From Hyphomicrobiaceae bacterium (lineage in GTDB: Bacteria; Pseudomonadota; Alphaproteobacteria; Rhizobiales; Hyphomicrobiaceae): a stretch of 7,623 nucleotides of DNA. The stretch is from positions 1 to 7,623 of the forward strand of contig JAJFHI010000458.1 of NCBI GenBank assembly GCA_021775715.1, in the 5' to 3' direction. Each line of letters starts with the position of its first letter. The first letter of the stretch is position 1. A model generated the notes under the pieces. The model was not told the DNA's origin. It saw only the letters and a list, made by a program, of their open reading frames with translations, and ran no database searches. The position numbers were made by a program, and so were the translations under genes. Below, one piece after another: positions 1 to 6,896 of the stretch.

Positions 1-666
1 CAACTTTGTACACTGCTGCAGCAACTCGAAGTGCTGCCGGATGACAGGTTCCTGCATTAGGAGGTCTTTGATTTCGGCGCGTGAAACTACACCGGGTGCT
101 AGCAGGTTGACGCATCGTGCACTTAATCGCAGCGCGATGTTTGACGTGCACAACTCCGGAGAAAACGCGTAGGTGGCGATGGAGCTGCCGGTAATCTGTG
201 CCACCGTAACGCCCGGCTTGTTGGCGCGCGTCAGACCGTTTGATAGCGCAAGTACGGTGCGTCCCCACGCGACGCCAATGATATCGTCGTCGTCTATATG
301 CGGTTCGATGATGCGTGCGCCGAACCTGCCGATCCGCTCATAGAGGGGGGCGTCACCGCCTTCGGTGGGCAAAATATGGCATTCCGAGAGGCCCGTTTTT
401 TTCACCAACTTGGCCGCAAGGTCCGACACTTTCATGCGCGCTGTGTCGATCGTGATGTTGACGATGTCTTCGTCGCGCGCTCGTTGCAGCAAGTTGAACA
501 CCGACGCCCGCGACAGGCCGAGGTGTTGGGCGATCTCATCCTGTTTCAGCCCTTGCTCATAATAGAGCCATGCGGTCCAAAACACAGGATCGGCCCGGAA
601 TTGCGTTGGCAAAACCGTGCGCAGCGGTGGGGAACCTCGTTTTTTGTCGGATGTTCTTGTTGTCAT
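1..666 (-). CDS. SorC/DeoR-family sugar-binding transcriptional regulator (C-terminus cut by window edge)
   Basis: Reading leftward from ATG at 666 the frame stays open to base 1, giving 222 residues; family members are usually a little over 300, so about the last third is outside the window. Residues 29-64 form the winged-helix/sigma-factor-like HTH typical of SorC proteins (WLYYEQGLKQDEIAQHLG, then LSRASVFNLLQRAR). After it comes the effector-binding domain with the family pattern IIGVAWGRTV (about 129-138) and VAQITGSS (155-162). Proteins of this family bind a phosphorylated sugar or related metabolite and repress or activate an adjacent catabolic operon. It is divergent from the ThDP enzyme gene, which is its most likely target. 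An in-frame TGA lies 27 nt upstream, and ATG 666 is the first good start, although only a weak GGA precedes it. The ligand cannot be told from what is visible. Confidence 0.86.
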   Translation of the reverse strand, partial: MTTRTSDKKRGSPPLRTVLPTQFRADPVFWTAWLYYEQGLKQDEIAQHLGLSRASVFNLLQRARDEDIVNITIDTARMKVSDLAAKLVKKTGLSECHILPTEGGDAPLYERIGRFGARIIEPHIDDDDIIGVAWGRTVLALSNGLTRANKPGVTVAQITGSSIATYAFSPELCTSNIALRLSARCVNLLAPGVVSRAEIKDLLMQEPVIRQHFELLQQCTKL

Positions 667-755
667 TGCGGCGATTCCAGCGGCTGAAATTCAGGGCGTT
701 TGCTGCTTGGTTGCAGGACTCTAGGACCCCTGGAGGGCATCGTACAGTGGAAAAT

Positions 756-805
756 TGGCATATGTCAGTGTGATATAAAAAATGCCATTGACATGATTTC
801 GTCAA
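756..805. promoter_or_regulatory. Candidate operator/promoter cluster: interleaved inverted repeats
   Basis: Visible repeats are TGGCAT (756-761) with ATGCCA (782-787), ATGTCA (762-767) with TGACAT (789-794), and TTGAC (788-792) with GTCAA (801-805) separated by 8 nt. The last one overlaps a TTGACA hexamer at 788-793 that could be a plus-strand -35 box; 17 nt downstream lies ACTATG, a poor -10. The density of dyads between divergent regulator and target genes is what a SorC-type operator region would look like, but no known SorC consensus is matched. Confidence 0.35.
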
Positions 806-951
806 GGGTCACTATGGCGTTCAGGCATGTCGGGGTGGATTGAAGGTGCAATGGCGTTGATGCCTGCGAACGCGGCGTCCCACGAATATATCGTTGAGAG
901 CAATCCGTCGTCTTTGATCGGTGCGGTCGTTTTCTGTCGCCTGGAATATCC

Positions 952-1002
952 GGATGCTCGGTGAGGGCACGACACGGTGATTGGCCGCGGCGCATCCGAG
1001 CA
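952..1002 (+). promoter_or_regulatory. Leader segment with two mutually exclusive hairpins
   Basis: GGATGC (952-957) can pair with GCATCC (992-997), while TGCTCGG (955-961) can pair with CCGAGCA (996-1002). The two stems share bases 955-957 and 996-997 and so cannot form together. The segment ends about 25 nt before the probable ribosome binding site of the ThDP enzyme gene. No known riboswitch motif, including the thiamine box, was recognised. It may be chance structure. Confidence 0.25.
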
Positions 1003-1025
1003 AAACTCGAATTTACAATCAGATT

Positions 1026-1034
1026 AAGAGAAAG
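1026..1034 (+). promoter_or_regulatory. Ribosome binding site of the ThDP enzyme gene
   Basis: A purine-rich AAGAGAAAG run lies 8 nt before the ATG at 1043. It is a moderate Shine-Dalgarno match and supports this start, which also puts the first conserved block of the ThDP PYR domain right at the N-terminus. Confidence 0.55.
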
Positions 1035-1042
1035 ACAGTTCT

Positions 1043-2827
1043 ATGGCACACATAGGCGACTTGGTTGCTGAGATGCTGGCGCAGTATGGCGTTGAGGTTG
1101 TTTACGGCATGCCCGGTGGGCAAACGACCGCGCTGCACGACGGCATCTCACGACGGACCGACCGGATCCGCCACGTGCTGATGCGTGACGAACGCAACGC
1201 CGCCTATGCCGCGGACGGCTACGCCCGTGTCACCGGTAAGCCGGGTGTTTGTGATGTAACGGTCGGGCCTGGTTCGAACCTGCTTCCTGCCGGCTTCCTT
1301 GAAGCGCTGAATGCGTCGATCCCGATGGTCGGGATTATAGGTGAGCTTCCGCTCGACTGGTTGCCACTTAAGGAAAAAGGGATCGCCTCGCAAGGCTACG
1401 ACCAGTTGTCCTTTTTCAAGACGTGTTCGAAAGATGCCTGGCTTGTTCCATCCGTCTCGGCACTACCCGAAATAATCCGGACAGCCTTTCGTGTGGCGAC
1501 GGCGCCCCGTCCAGGCCCTGTCGCCTTGATCATTCCGCACGATATTTTTGATGCTGAATGGGACGAAGATGCCTTGAAGATCGCGGTTGACGATCGCGCA
1601 ATCGCAATACCGTTCGTGCGCTCTATTGCGCCAAGTGCCGACATCGAAGAGGCGGCGGCACTGATCAAGCGGGCCAAACGGCCGGCGTTGGTTTGCGGCG
1701 GAGGTGTTCATGCATCTGGCGCTGCTGATGTCGTGACGGCGTTTGCAGATCGCTTTGGCGGTCTTGCGGTGACGAGTTTGTCGGGCAAGGGATCTATTCC
1801 CGAGACCCGGGGCTATGCCGCCGGTGTATTGAATCCGCTCGGATCTTGGGCTGCCATTGAGCTGATCAAAGAGGCGGATCTTGTCATCTGGTGTGGCTCA
1901 AAAGTCAGTCAGAATACAGGGATGAATTGGACACTTCCGACGCCCGAGCAGGCGACGATCACGATTGACTTTGATCCGTTGGAACACGGCCGAACGTTCC
2001 GTCCCACCGTGCCACTTCTCGGCGATGTTCGCGAAATAGTGGTGGCACTTGACGCGGCACTTGGATCAAAGGGGCTCGCCGGGAGAAACCCCGATTGGGA
2101 TGCGCGCATCGGGCAAATCAAGGCGGAGGATGAAAAGAAGAAATCAGTTGAGATTGCCTCTGATGCCGTGCCAATTTCGCCGCCGCGGGTGATGGACGAG
2201 ATCGCGAAGCGGCTCGGCGACGATGACATTGTTGTTTCAGATGCCTCGTTCGCAGCTGGCTGGATTGCCGGATACATTCCAGCAAAGAAACCAGGGCGTC
2301 AGTTCCTTTACGCACGAGGCCAGGGCGGGCTTGGATATTCCGTTCCGGGTGCCATAGGAGTTGCGGCCATCCGTCCAGATGTTCGCGTGGTGACGGTCGC
2401 GGGCGATGGGGCTTTTTCCTACACCATCGGAGAGCTGGCTACACAGGCGCAGAACAATCAGCGCATTGTGAATGTTGTTATCAACAACGGCCGTCTCGGT
2501 TGGATCCAACTTTGGCAGGATGTCTTCTTCAAGAACGTTCAATCTGCGATGTTGGAGACGCATAATATGCAGCCCGGCTACGCGGCCGCGGGCGCAGCTT
2601 TGGGTTTGAAAGGGATTTATGTTGAGAAGCCGGAAGAGATTGCGCCGGCGCTAGATGAGGCATTTGCCCATGATGGACCGTCTGTCGTTGAGGTGCGGAT
2701 CGACGATCTCGCAACGCCGATCCATTCGTTCAAAAAGCGTATAAAAGAGGGCAGTGACAAACCGAAGCCGCGCCCAGGGACGGTTTACAAGCTGAGGGAT
2801 TGGAAAATTTCACCGGACTTGAAGTGA
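1043..2827 (+). CDS. Thiamine-diphosphate-dependent enzyme, acetolactate synthase-like
   Basis: A complete 594-residue protein of the usual length for the acetolactate synthase / benzoylformate decarboxylase superfamily. The N-terminal PYR domain (about 1-170) opens with the typical GVEVVYGMPGG and carries the catalytic glutamate E50 in MRDERNAAYAADGYAR, which activates the cofactor. A central Rossmann-like domain follows at about 195-330 (RPALVCGGGV, later DLVIWCGSKV). The C-terminal PP domain (about 385-560) has the Mg/ThDP motif G454-D455-G456 ending in N481-N482, with the expected roughly 25-residue spacing. It is therefore expected to be an active cytoplasmic decarboxylase or carboligase on a 2-oxo acid or related substrate. 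It is not a clear match to sulfoacetaldehyde acetyltransferase, IolD or glyoxylate carboligase as I know them, and no small IlvN-like subunit follows, so true isoleucine/valine biosynthesis is unlikely. Divergence from a SorC regulator points to an inducible catabolic role. The substrate is unknown. Confidence 0.92.
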   Translation: MAHIGDLVAEMLAQYGVEVVYGMPGGQTTALHDGISRRTDRIRHVLMRDERNAAYAADGYARVTGKPGVCDVTVGPGSNLLPAGFLEALNASIPMVGIIGELPLDWLPLKEKGIASQGYDQLSFFKTCSKDAWLVPSVSALPEIIRTAFRVATAPRPGPVALIIPHDIFDAEWDEDALKIAVDDRAIAIPFVRSIAPSADIEEAAALIKRAKRPALVCGGGVHASGAADVVTAFADRFGGLAVTSLSGKGSIPETRGYAAGVLNPLGSWAAIELIKEADLVIWCGSKVSQNTGMNWTLPTPEQATITIDFDPLEHGRTFRPTVPLLGDVREIVVALDAALGSKGLAGRNPDWDARIGQIKAEDEKKKSVEIASDAVPISPPRVMDEIAKRLGDDDIVVSDASFAAGWIAGYIPAKKPGRQFLYARGQGGLGYSVPGAIGVAAIRPDVRVVTVAGDGAFSYTIGELATQAQNNQRIVNVVINNGRLGWIQLWQDVFFKNVQSAMLETHNMQPGYAAAGAALGLKGIYVEKPEEIAPALDEAFAHDGPSVVEVRIDDLATPIHSFKKRIKEGSDKPKPRPGTVYKLRDWKISPDLK

Positions 2828-2952
2828 GAGTGCGACGTCACTTGGCGGGCTAGTGGTCGATATGATGGCAGAAGCCGACATCGCGTGTCGCTGCTGTGTT
2901 CGGCTAAAATTGCTAGTCGAAAAGTCCGATACGTCCCGAGGGCTGCATTTGA

Positions 2953-3008
2953 GTCTGTCAGGTTAAGATGGAAGGGCTTCAGCTTCCAACGCAACCTGAC
3001 AAACAGAC
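2953..3008. repeat. 56-nt imperfect palindrome
   Basis: The arms GTCTG and TGTCAGGTT (2953-2964, sharing one T and G) pair with AACCTGACA and CAGAC (2993-3008), with a small bulge of A residues on the right arm. Inside, TGGAAG (2969-2974) pairs with CTTCCA (2983-2988) around an 8-nt loop. No T-run follows on either strand, so it is not a textbook intrinsic terminator. It could be a rho-related or processing structure, a dispersed palindromic repeat, or a recombination site. Confidence 0.5.
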
Positions 3009-3024
3009 ACTTTGCAACAAGATA

Positions 3025-3073
3025 GAGCACGCTATTGGGTGTCGTTTTTCTTCAATCAGAAACGAACGTGCTC
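3025..3073 (-). terminator. Large stem-loop after gspK, candidate terminator
   Basis: GAGCACG (3025-3031) pairs exactly with CGTGCTC (3067-3073). A second short stem inside it pairs CGTTT (from 3043) with AAACG near 3060-3064. It begins 8 nt after the gspK stop codon, where a terminator would sit. The run after the stem on the minus strand (TATCTTGTTG) is only weakly T-rich, so the terminator call is tentative; the palindrome itself is clear. Confidence 0.45.
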
Positions 3074-3080
3074 TAGTTCA

Positions 3081-4025
3081 TCAACACGGTGATAGCGGGC
3101 TACGGTTTTTGATCAGCACGCTTCGGCTTGTTGACAGTTCACCCCGCCGCCAAGTGAGGAAACGATGTCGTGGCGCGCGACGTGGTCCGAGATCAACAAC
3201 GGCCTCGCGGACAAACACCCCGCCGGATTCAGTCGTGGCAACGACGTGCAGTGTGAATGTTTTGCGTTGAGAGGCAACCGTGAACATGGCTGGCAAAGAT
3301 GATGTTGCGGACAATTCCGGGAAGCTTGCAAATGAAATGGTCGTGCGCTCCATACCTTGCCGGAGAAGTTGGATCAATTCTGCACTTGCCACGCGCGGAT
3401 CAATGCCGGCAAGACCTGAGTGGACCGTCACATGCGGTCTCAGTTTGGCAATAGTTGCACTGTCGACGCCAAGAACCTGGCCAAGTTCGGAAATGGCTTC
3501 AAACCGTGCGTTCTTGGGGCCAGTTGAACGCCCTGCCTGAATATATTCGGGCGTTTCCGCACCGTTGACGCGTCGCGTGTCGTCGGGATCGCGGTAGTCC
3601 ATAATCGCAGAGGCTTTGGCTGATGCGAATGCAGGCGCCTCGCCAAGGCCCAGCAATATGGTCTCCATCAGTGGCAGGCCAGCTGAATTGATGTCGATTT
3701 TGGCGCCTTCTTCGTGAACGCGTATTTTCAGCCGCCCGTATCCAGAGATCTGGCAAGACACCGGAGTGGCATCGATGGCAAAGCGGCGGTTTGTACTGCT
3801 AGATGTGTATTGCGTAAGCAGGTCACGCACCGCCAACATAGCGCCGCCATCGGCCAAGGCTTCGGCTCGCGCGCTCTCGGTGAGATTGGACGCAATCCGC
3901 ACGTGGGTTTGTACTGTGTGTGCATAGGTCGCCGCCGTAATCGCCAGAAGACCGGCAAGCCAGATCACGACGACAAGGACGAAGCCATTGTCCTTCTCCC
4001 GGCGGTCTTGCTTGTCAGACATCAT
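3081..4025 (-). CDS. gspK: Type II secretion system minor pseudopilin GspK
   Basis: A complete 314-residue protein, close to the usual GspK length. The N-terminus is a type IV prepilin-like signal: a short charged leader, then G14 followed by the hydrophobic helix FVLVVVIWLAGLLAITAA, so the prepilin peptidase should cut after G14. Position +5 is valine, not glutamate, as is characteristic of GspK, the tip pseudopilin. Further on are the family landmarks IDINSAG, MDYRDPDD, GAETPEY, KNARFEAISELGQVLGVD and PHVTVHSG...IDPRVA, which make up the helix-hairpin-helix-like globular domain. GspK caps the periplasmic pseudopilus with GspI and GspJ. It lies 67 nt after gspD on the same strand, presumably one transcript. 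An in-frame TGA 12 nt upstream fixes the start at ATG 4025 or the adjacent ATG 4022; the Shine-Dalgarno is weak. The other pseudopilins are absent from this window. Confidence 0.94.
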   Translation of the reverse strand: MMSDKQDRREKDNGFVLVVVIWLAGLLAITAATYAHTVQTHVRIASNLTESARAEALADGGAMLAVRDLLTQYTSSSTNRRFAIDATPVSCQISGYGRLKIRVHEEGAKIDINSAGLPLMETILLGLGEAPAFASAKASAIMDYRDPDDTRRVNGAETPEYIQAGRSTGPKNARFEAISELGQVLGVDSATIAKLRPHVTVHSGLAGIDPRVASAELIQLLRQGMERTTISFASFPELSATSSLPAMFTVASQRKTFTLHVVATTESGGVFVREAVVDLGPRRAPRHRFLTWRRGELSTSRSVLIKNRSPLSPC

Positions 4026-4092
4026 GGTGGACGCTCAACACTGGCTCGGATTAGACAACTGCACCGCGCGCCAGAGCTATCGGTAATACGGC

Positions 4093-6399
4093 CTAGCGCA
4101 CGATCAGTCGCTCGAAGTTTTCACGGCGATCTGGCGGTCCACGTCGTTGTGGCCGCGTCGTGAAATTCATCCTATCGCGAAATTCTGCGGCGATGGAGCG
4201 AATTTGATTTTGATCCTTGACGACCTGGGGCGTGATTGCAATCAGCAACTCGGTCCGCTCGATGTTATTGTTCTTACTTTTGAAGGCGTTGCCGATATAT
4301 GGGATATCGGCCAGAAGCGGCACCTGAGACTTTGAAATGGTTGTCCGGTCCTGAATAAAGCCCGCCAGAACGATCGTTTCACCGTCTCCAACAGCGACGG
4401 TCGTGCGAATGCGCCGCTGTTGAATGGTGGGTGAGTCCAGATTTGATGATGTCGTCGCGATGACGTCGCTGACCTCTTGCTCGATATCAAGCAGGATCCG
4501 GCCGTTGTCGCTTACGCGCGGTGTTATCCCGAGAATAACACCGGTGTTGCGGAACGAGATCGAGTTGACGATGGGCGCTCCGGGCGCTGCAACGCTGACG
4601 GCTGTTTGGGTTGCAATCGGTACTTCCGCACCGACCTGAAGCACAGCGCGTTTGTTGTCCAGCACCATCAGGCTTGGTGACGAGACGACGTTGACATCTG
4701 TGACATCCGACAGGGCGTCGAGGGCGACCTGGATGTTCGGCATGTTGAGGAAGTATGAAAATCCGGGAAAGGCCGGCGCGACCGCCCCAAGGGCTGCGTC
4801 CGTGAGCCGGAATGAACTCTCCCCGCTCTGGAAGAACCAGCGAATGCCGTAGCGAAGCCGGTCGTTCAACGAGATCTCAGCGATTGTAGCTTCCAACAGC
4901 ACTTGGTGTGGGGCGACATCTATGCGCCACAGAACCTCGCGAATGCGGCGGTACTCTTCGTGTGTGGCTGTGATGACAAGTGAATTGTTGGGCTCGTCGG
5001 AGACAATGCTGATGCCGCTGGTCCGGTCATTGCTCCGTCTGTCTGCTGTATCAGCTGCAGCGGCTGCCTCGGCGGCGGCGGCGGCATTTGGGTCGCCGGG
5101 GTCTGTGGCGCCGTCAGATGGCTGCGTTTGGTCTGACGGGCCGTCGGTGAAGGATGCTGTTGAGATCGGTTCCGGCGCCGCAATGTTAATGTTGCCGCTC
5201 GACTGGCCAATTTCTGGTGCCGAAAGGATGGTTGTCGGTTCAGTCGGTTGCGTTGCTGGGCCCGCATTGAGACCAGCGCTTGCTTCTCTTGCATAAACTT
5301 TGCGAAGAAGCAGAGCTAACTCAGTCGCAGGCCGGTATTGCACGTGATAGACGTGCACTTTTTTTTCCGTTGCCTTGCCCGCCATATCAATGCGACGCAG
5401 CCAGCCTTGCGCTTTTCGCAGATACTCCGGTTGTGACGTGATGACGAGGACGGACTTCAGTCGCTTGTTTGGTACGAAGCGCACAATACCCTTGGACGGG
5501 CCATCGCTGTCGTTTGCGAAAATCGTATCAAGTTCGCGGGCAATGACTTCGGGGTCTGCACTTTCGATGGGTAAAAACGCAAACGACATGCCTTTCATCC
5601 AATCGACGTCGAAGACGCTGACTGTGTCACGGATCGATGCGATTTCGCGTTGGTTGCCAGTTACAATCAGCAGATTGCGCGCCTTGTCGACACGCGCGAT
5701 CATCGTATTTGGTGCGACCGACTTGATCACGCGTTCCATCTCATTTGCGGCGACGAACCGGAGTGGGATGACTTCGCTGACAACCCCGCCCTTTTGGCGT
5801 GATTTGCCTTGGCGCCACGTTGGCGGTGCGCCCTGGGCGCGGGCGGTTTCAGCCGGTACAATCTGGTAAACATCGTTCGAAACGATGAGGGCTGCACCCT
5901 CTGACTGAAGCACGGATTCAAACACCTCGAGCAGATCGTCTTTTGCAATCGGCTTCGTGGTGGAAAGCGTGATCGAGCCTTTGACCTTATCACTGACGAC
6001 GTAGTTCAACCCAAGGACATCGCCGAGGATTGCTTTGGCTGTTTCCGCAATGCTGGCGCCGACCAGATTAAGGGTGACGCCTTTACCATCGACACTGTGG
6101 CCTGCGCGACCAGAGTCCGAATACGGTTGACCGTTGGCCGCTCCGGTAAACTGGCCGGTACCAGTGTACACGCGCGCCGCCTGTGTCTCAGGGTCAGCGT
6201 CATTGGCGGTTGGTATGCCATATTTATGATTGTTCGTTTCCAGCCGGTTTTGGGCTGTCGAGCCGGTAATCGGTCCCGGTAGTTCAAGCTGCACCGAGGG
6301 AAGTGTGCACGCGGCAAGGACAAGTGCGCAAACCGCAGCCTGCATCACGCCCAGAGCCTGGCCCCAGGTTACCCCGAATGTTTGGTCGTGCGCCTGCAT
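4093..6399 (-). CDS. gspD: Type II secretion system outer-membrane secretin GspD (lipoprotein)
   Basis: A 768-residue protein from ATG 6399, longer than the roughly 650-700 of many GspD proteins. It starts with a signal segment ending in a lipobox LVLAAC (Cys31), so it should be lipidated and sent to the outer membrane without needing a separate pilotin. The N0 domain follows (VTLNLVGASIAETAKAILGD, KGSITLSTTKPI), then N1-N3 repeats (EVIPLRFVAANEMERVIKSV; LLIVTGNQREIASIRDTV; VHVYHVQYRPATELALLLRKVY; NSLVITATHEEYRRI). An 85-residue low-complexity insert rich in A, P, S, T, D and Q interrupts N3 at about 370-455. The C-terminal secretin domain is complete, with QVLLEATIAEISLNDRL, VSSPSLMVLDNKRA and the signature VPLLADIPYIGNAFKS followed by TELLIAITPQVV. 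It forms the multimeric outer-membrane gate that releases folded periplasmic proteins. The frame extends upstream to a TTG at 6453, but ATG 6399 has AAGGGA just ahead. Confidence 0.97.
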   Translation of the reverse strand: MQAHDQTFGVTWGQALGVMQAAVCALVLAACTLPSVQLELPGPITGSTAQNRLETNNHKYGIPTANDADPETQAARVYTGTGQFTGAANGQPYSDSGRAGHSVDGKGVTLNLVGASIAETAKAILGDVLGLNYVVSDKVKGSITLSTTKPIAKDDLLEVFESVLQSEGAALIVSNDVYQIVPAETARAQGAPPTWRQGKSRQKGGVVSEVIPLRFVAANEMERVIKSVAPNTMIARVDKARNLLIVTGNQREIASIRDTVSVFDVDWMKGMSFAFLPIESADPEVIARELDTIFANDSDGPSKGIVRFVPNKRLKSVLVITSQPEYLRKAQGWLRRIDMAGKATEKKVHVYHVQYRPATELALLLRKVYAREASAGLNAGPATQPTEPTTILSAPEIGQSSGNINIAAPEPISTASFTDGPSDQTQPSDGATDPGDPNAAAAAEAAAAADTADRRSNDRTSGISIVSDEPNNSLVITATHEEYRRIREVLWRIDVAPHQVLLEATIAEISLNDRLRYGIRWFFQSGESSFRLTDAALGAVAPAFPGFSYFLNMPNIQVALDALSDVTDVNVVSSPSLMVLDNKRAVLQVGAEVPIATQTAVSVAAPGAPIVNSISFRNTGVILGITPRVSDNGRILLDIEQEVSDVIATTSSNLDSPTIQQRRIRTTVAVGDGETIVLAGFIQDRTTISKSQVPLLADIPYIGNAFKSKNNNIERTELLIAITPQVVKDQNQIRSIAAEFRDRMNFTTRPQRRGPPDRRENFERLIVR

Positions 6400-6402
6400 A
6401 TG

Positions 6403-6408
6403 TCCCTT
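6403..6408 (-). promoter_or_regulatory. gspD: Ribosome binding site deciding the gspD start
   Basis: On the minus strand AAGGGA sits 3 nt before ATG 6399, a strong sequence at rather short spacing. It favours this ATG over the upstream in-frame TTG at 6453. A later ATG at 6345 would still leave the lipobox intact and cannot be excluded. Confidence 0.5.
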
Positions 6409-6699
6409 ATTAACTTCCCCAAAATACAGGGCTTTGGCGGATACTTGCACCAACCACGGGTGTCATGATTCTGGGGGAGGCAGAAAGGAATGGCCCACGT
6501 CGAGCAAGGTGATTTCTGTGCAAAGCCTGTCAGGCGTGGATTTGGGGTCGCGGAGGGTTTCCACATCGCTTGTGGACAGCTTCCAGAAAGATCGTTTCCG
6601 GACTGGGAGGATAGGCTAGCTGCCGCTCGCTGATTCGCCAGCCGATGGCAATCCAAAGACCTCCGAGTGCAACATATTTCAAGTTGGGCAAAACGATTT

Positions 6700-6750
6700 T
6701 CAGACCATAGTCTGAGGGTTTCCCAGACCTAGTCCTCGGACCTTGGTCCG
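6700..6750. promoter_or_regulatory. Cluster of three related palindromes, candidate operator
   Basis: Site 1 is the perfect dyad TCAGAC-CATA-GTCTGA (6700-6715). Site 2 is the shortened copy CAGACCTAGTCCT (6724-6736). Site 3 is the perfect dyad CGGACC-TT-GGTCCG (6737-6750). All share an ACC-(A/T)-rich-GT core. The core resembles the dyads bound by NarL/FixJ-type response regulators such as StyR and TodT, which is an analogy only. The cluster is about 160 nt upstream of the oxidase start and 300 nt from gspD, and could serve either or both. Confidence 0.45.
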
Positions 6751-6808
6751 TATGTAAAAAGTCCGTTATCCCTTAGGCTTAATCCAAAGAAATAAGCTTG
6801 CTGAATTC

Positions 6809-6831
6809 CAAAAAATTGATTGCAAAAAATT
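6809..6831. repeat. Short direct repeat in an AT-rich leader
   Basis: CAAAAAATT occurs twice, at 6809-6817 and 6823-6831, 14 nt apart, followed by GATTG and CAATC respectively, which are also inverted to each other. The A-tracts could bend DNA or act as an upstream promoter element. It lies in the AT-rich segment before the oxidase gene. Confidence 0.4.
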
Positions 6832-6896
6832 CAATCTTTAGGGCCCGACACAAAGAAAAATTTGGCTTTTTGAACTGGACGGGCGGGCTATTTTTC

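Larger units (their letters stand above)
667..1042. promoter_or_regulatory. Divergent intergenic region between the SorC regulator and the ThDP enzyme
   Basis: This 376-nt stretch has no convincing gene; the short minus-strand frames across it show no family resemblance and no good ribosome site. The left half (750-815) is AT-richer and carries several short inverted repeats and a TTGACA box, so it probably holds the promoters of both genes and the operator of the regulator. The right half (about 830-1030) would be a roughly 200-nt untranslated leader of the enzyme gene and contains a foldable segment at 952-1002. Promoter placement is inferred from position and base composition. Confidence 0.5.
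2828..3080. other. Gene-free stretch between convergent genes
   Basis: This 253-nt stretch separates the ends of the ThDP enzyme gene and gspK. No frame here has the look of a protein gene. It contains a small hairpin at 2876-2890 (CGACA-TCGCG-TGTCG, flanked by a further AGCCGA/TCGGCT pair at 2873-2878 and 2900-2905) and two large imperfect palindromes listed separately. The likely role is ending transcription from both sides. Confidence 0.5.

Noticed and set aside
298..687. A 129-residue plus-strand frame opposite the SorC regulator gene
   Set aside because: It is the antisense shadow of a gene with clear SorC family motifs and has no recognisable features itself.
830..1042. A thiamine riboswitch ahead of the ThDP enzyme gene
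   Set aside because: The conserved CTGAGA and other thiamine-box elements are not present; the enzyme uses the cofactor but does not make it.
2873..2905. The hairpin after the ThDP enzyme gene as an intrinsic terminator
   Set aside because: The stem is short and interrupted and is followed by A residues, not a T-run, on the plus strand.
2953..3008. The palindrome as an integron attC site
   Set aside because: The required RYYYAAC and GTTRRRY core sites are not matched at the ends, and no integrase or cassette array is visible.
3081..4025. Loss of the +5 glutamate in the GspK pseudopilin helix as a defect
   Set aside because: GspK proteins normally lack this residue, since GspK occupies the tip of the pseudopilus.
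4920..5296. Paired 124-residue frames on both strands within gspD
   Set aside because: They arise from the GC-rich, low-complexity linker of gspD in alternative frames; the gspD frame is continuous through it.
6560..6576. TCCACA-TCGCT-TGTGGA as face-to-face DnaA boxes
   Set aside because: Each half differs from the DnaA consensus TTATCCACA at two positions, and there is no cluster or origin context. Recorded only as a small dyad.
6369..6656. A 95-residue minus-strand frame upstream of and overlapping the start of gspD
   Set aside because: Low-complexity-free but featureless composition, out of frame with gspD and overlapping its signal sequence; no ribosome site seen.
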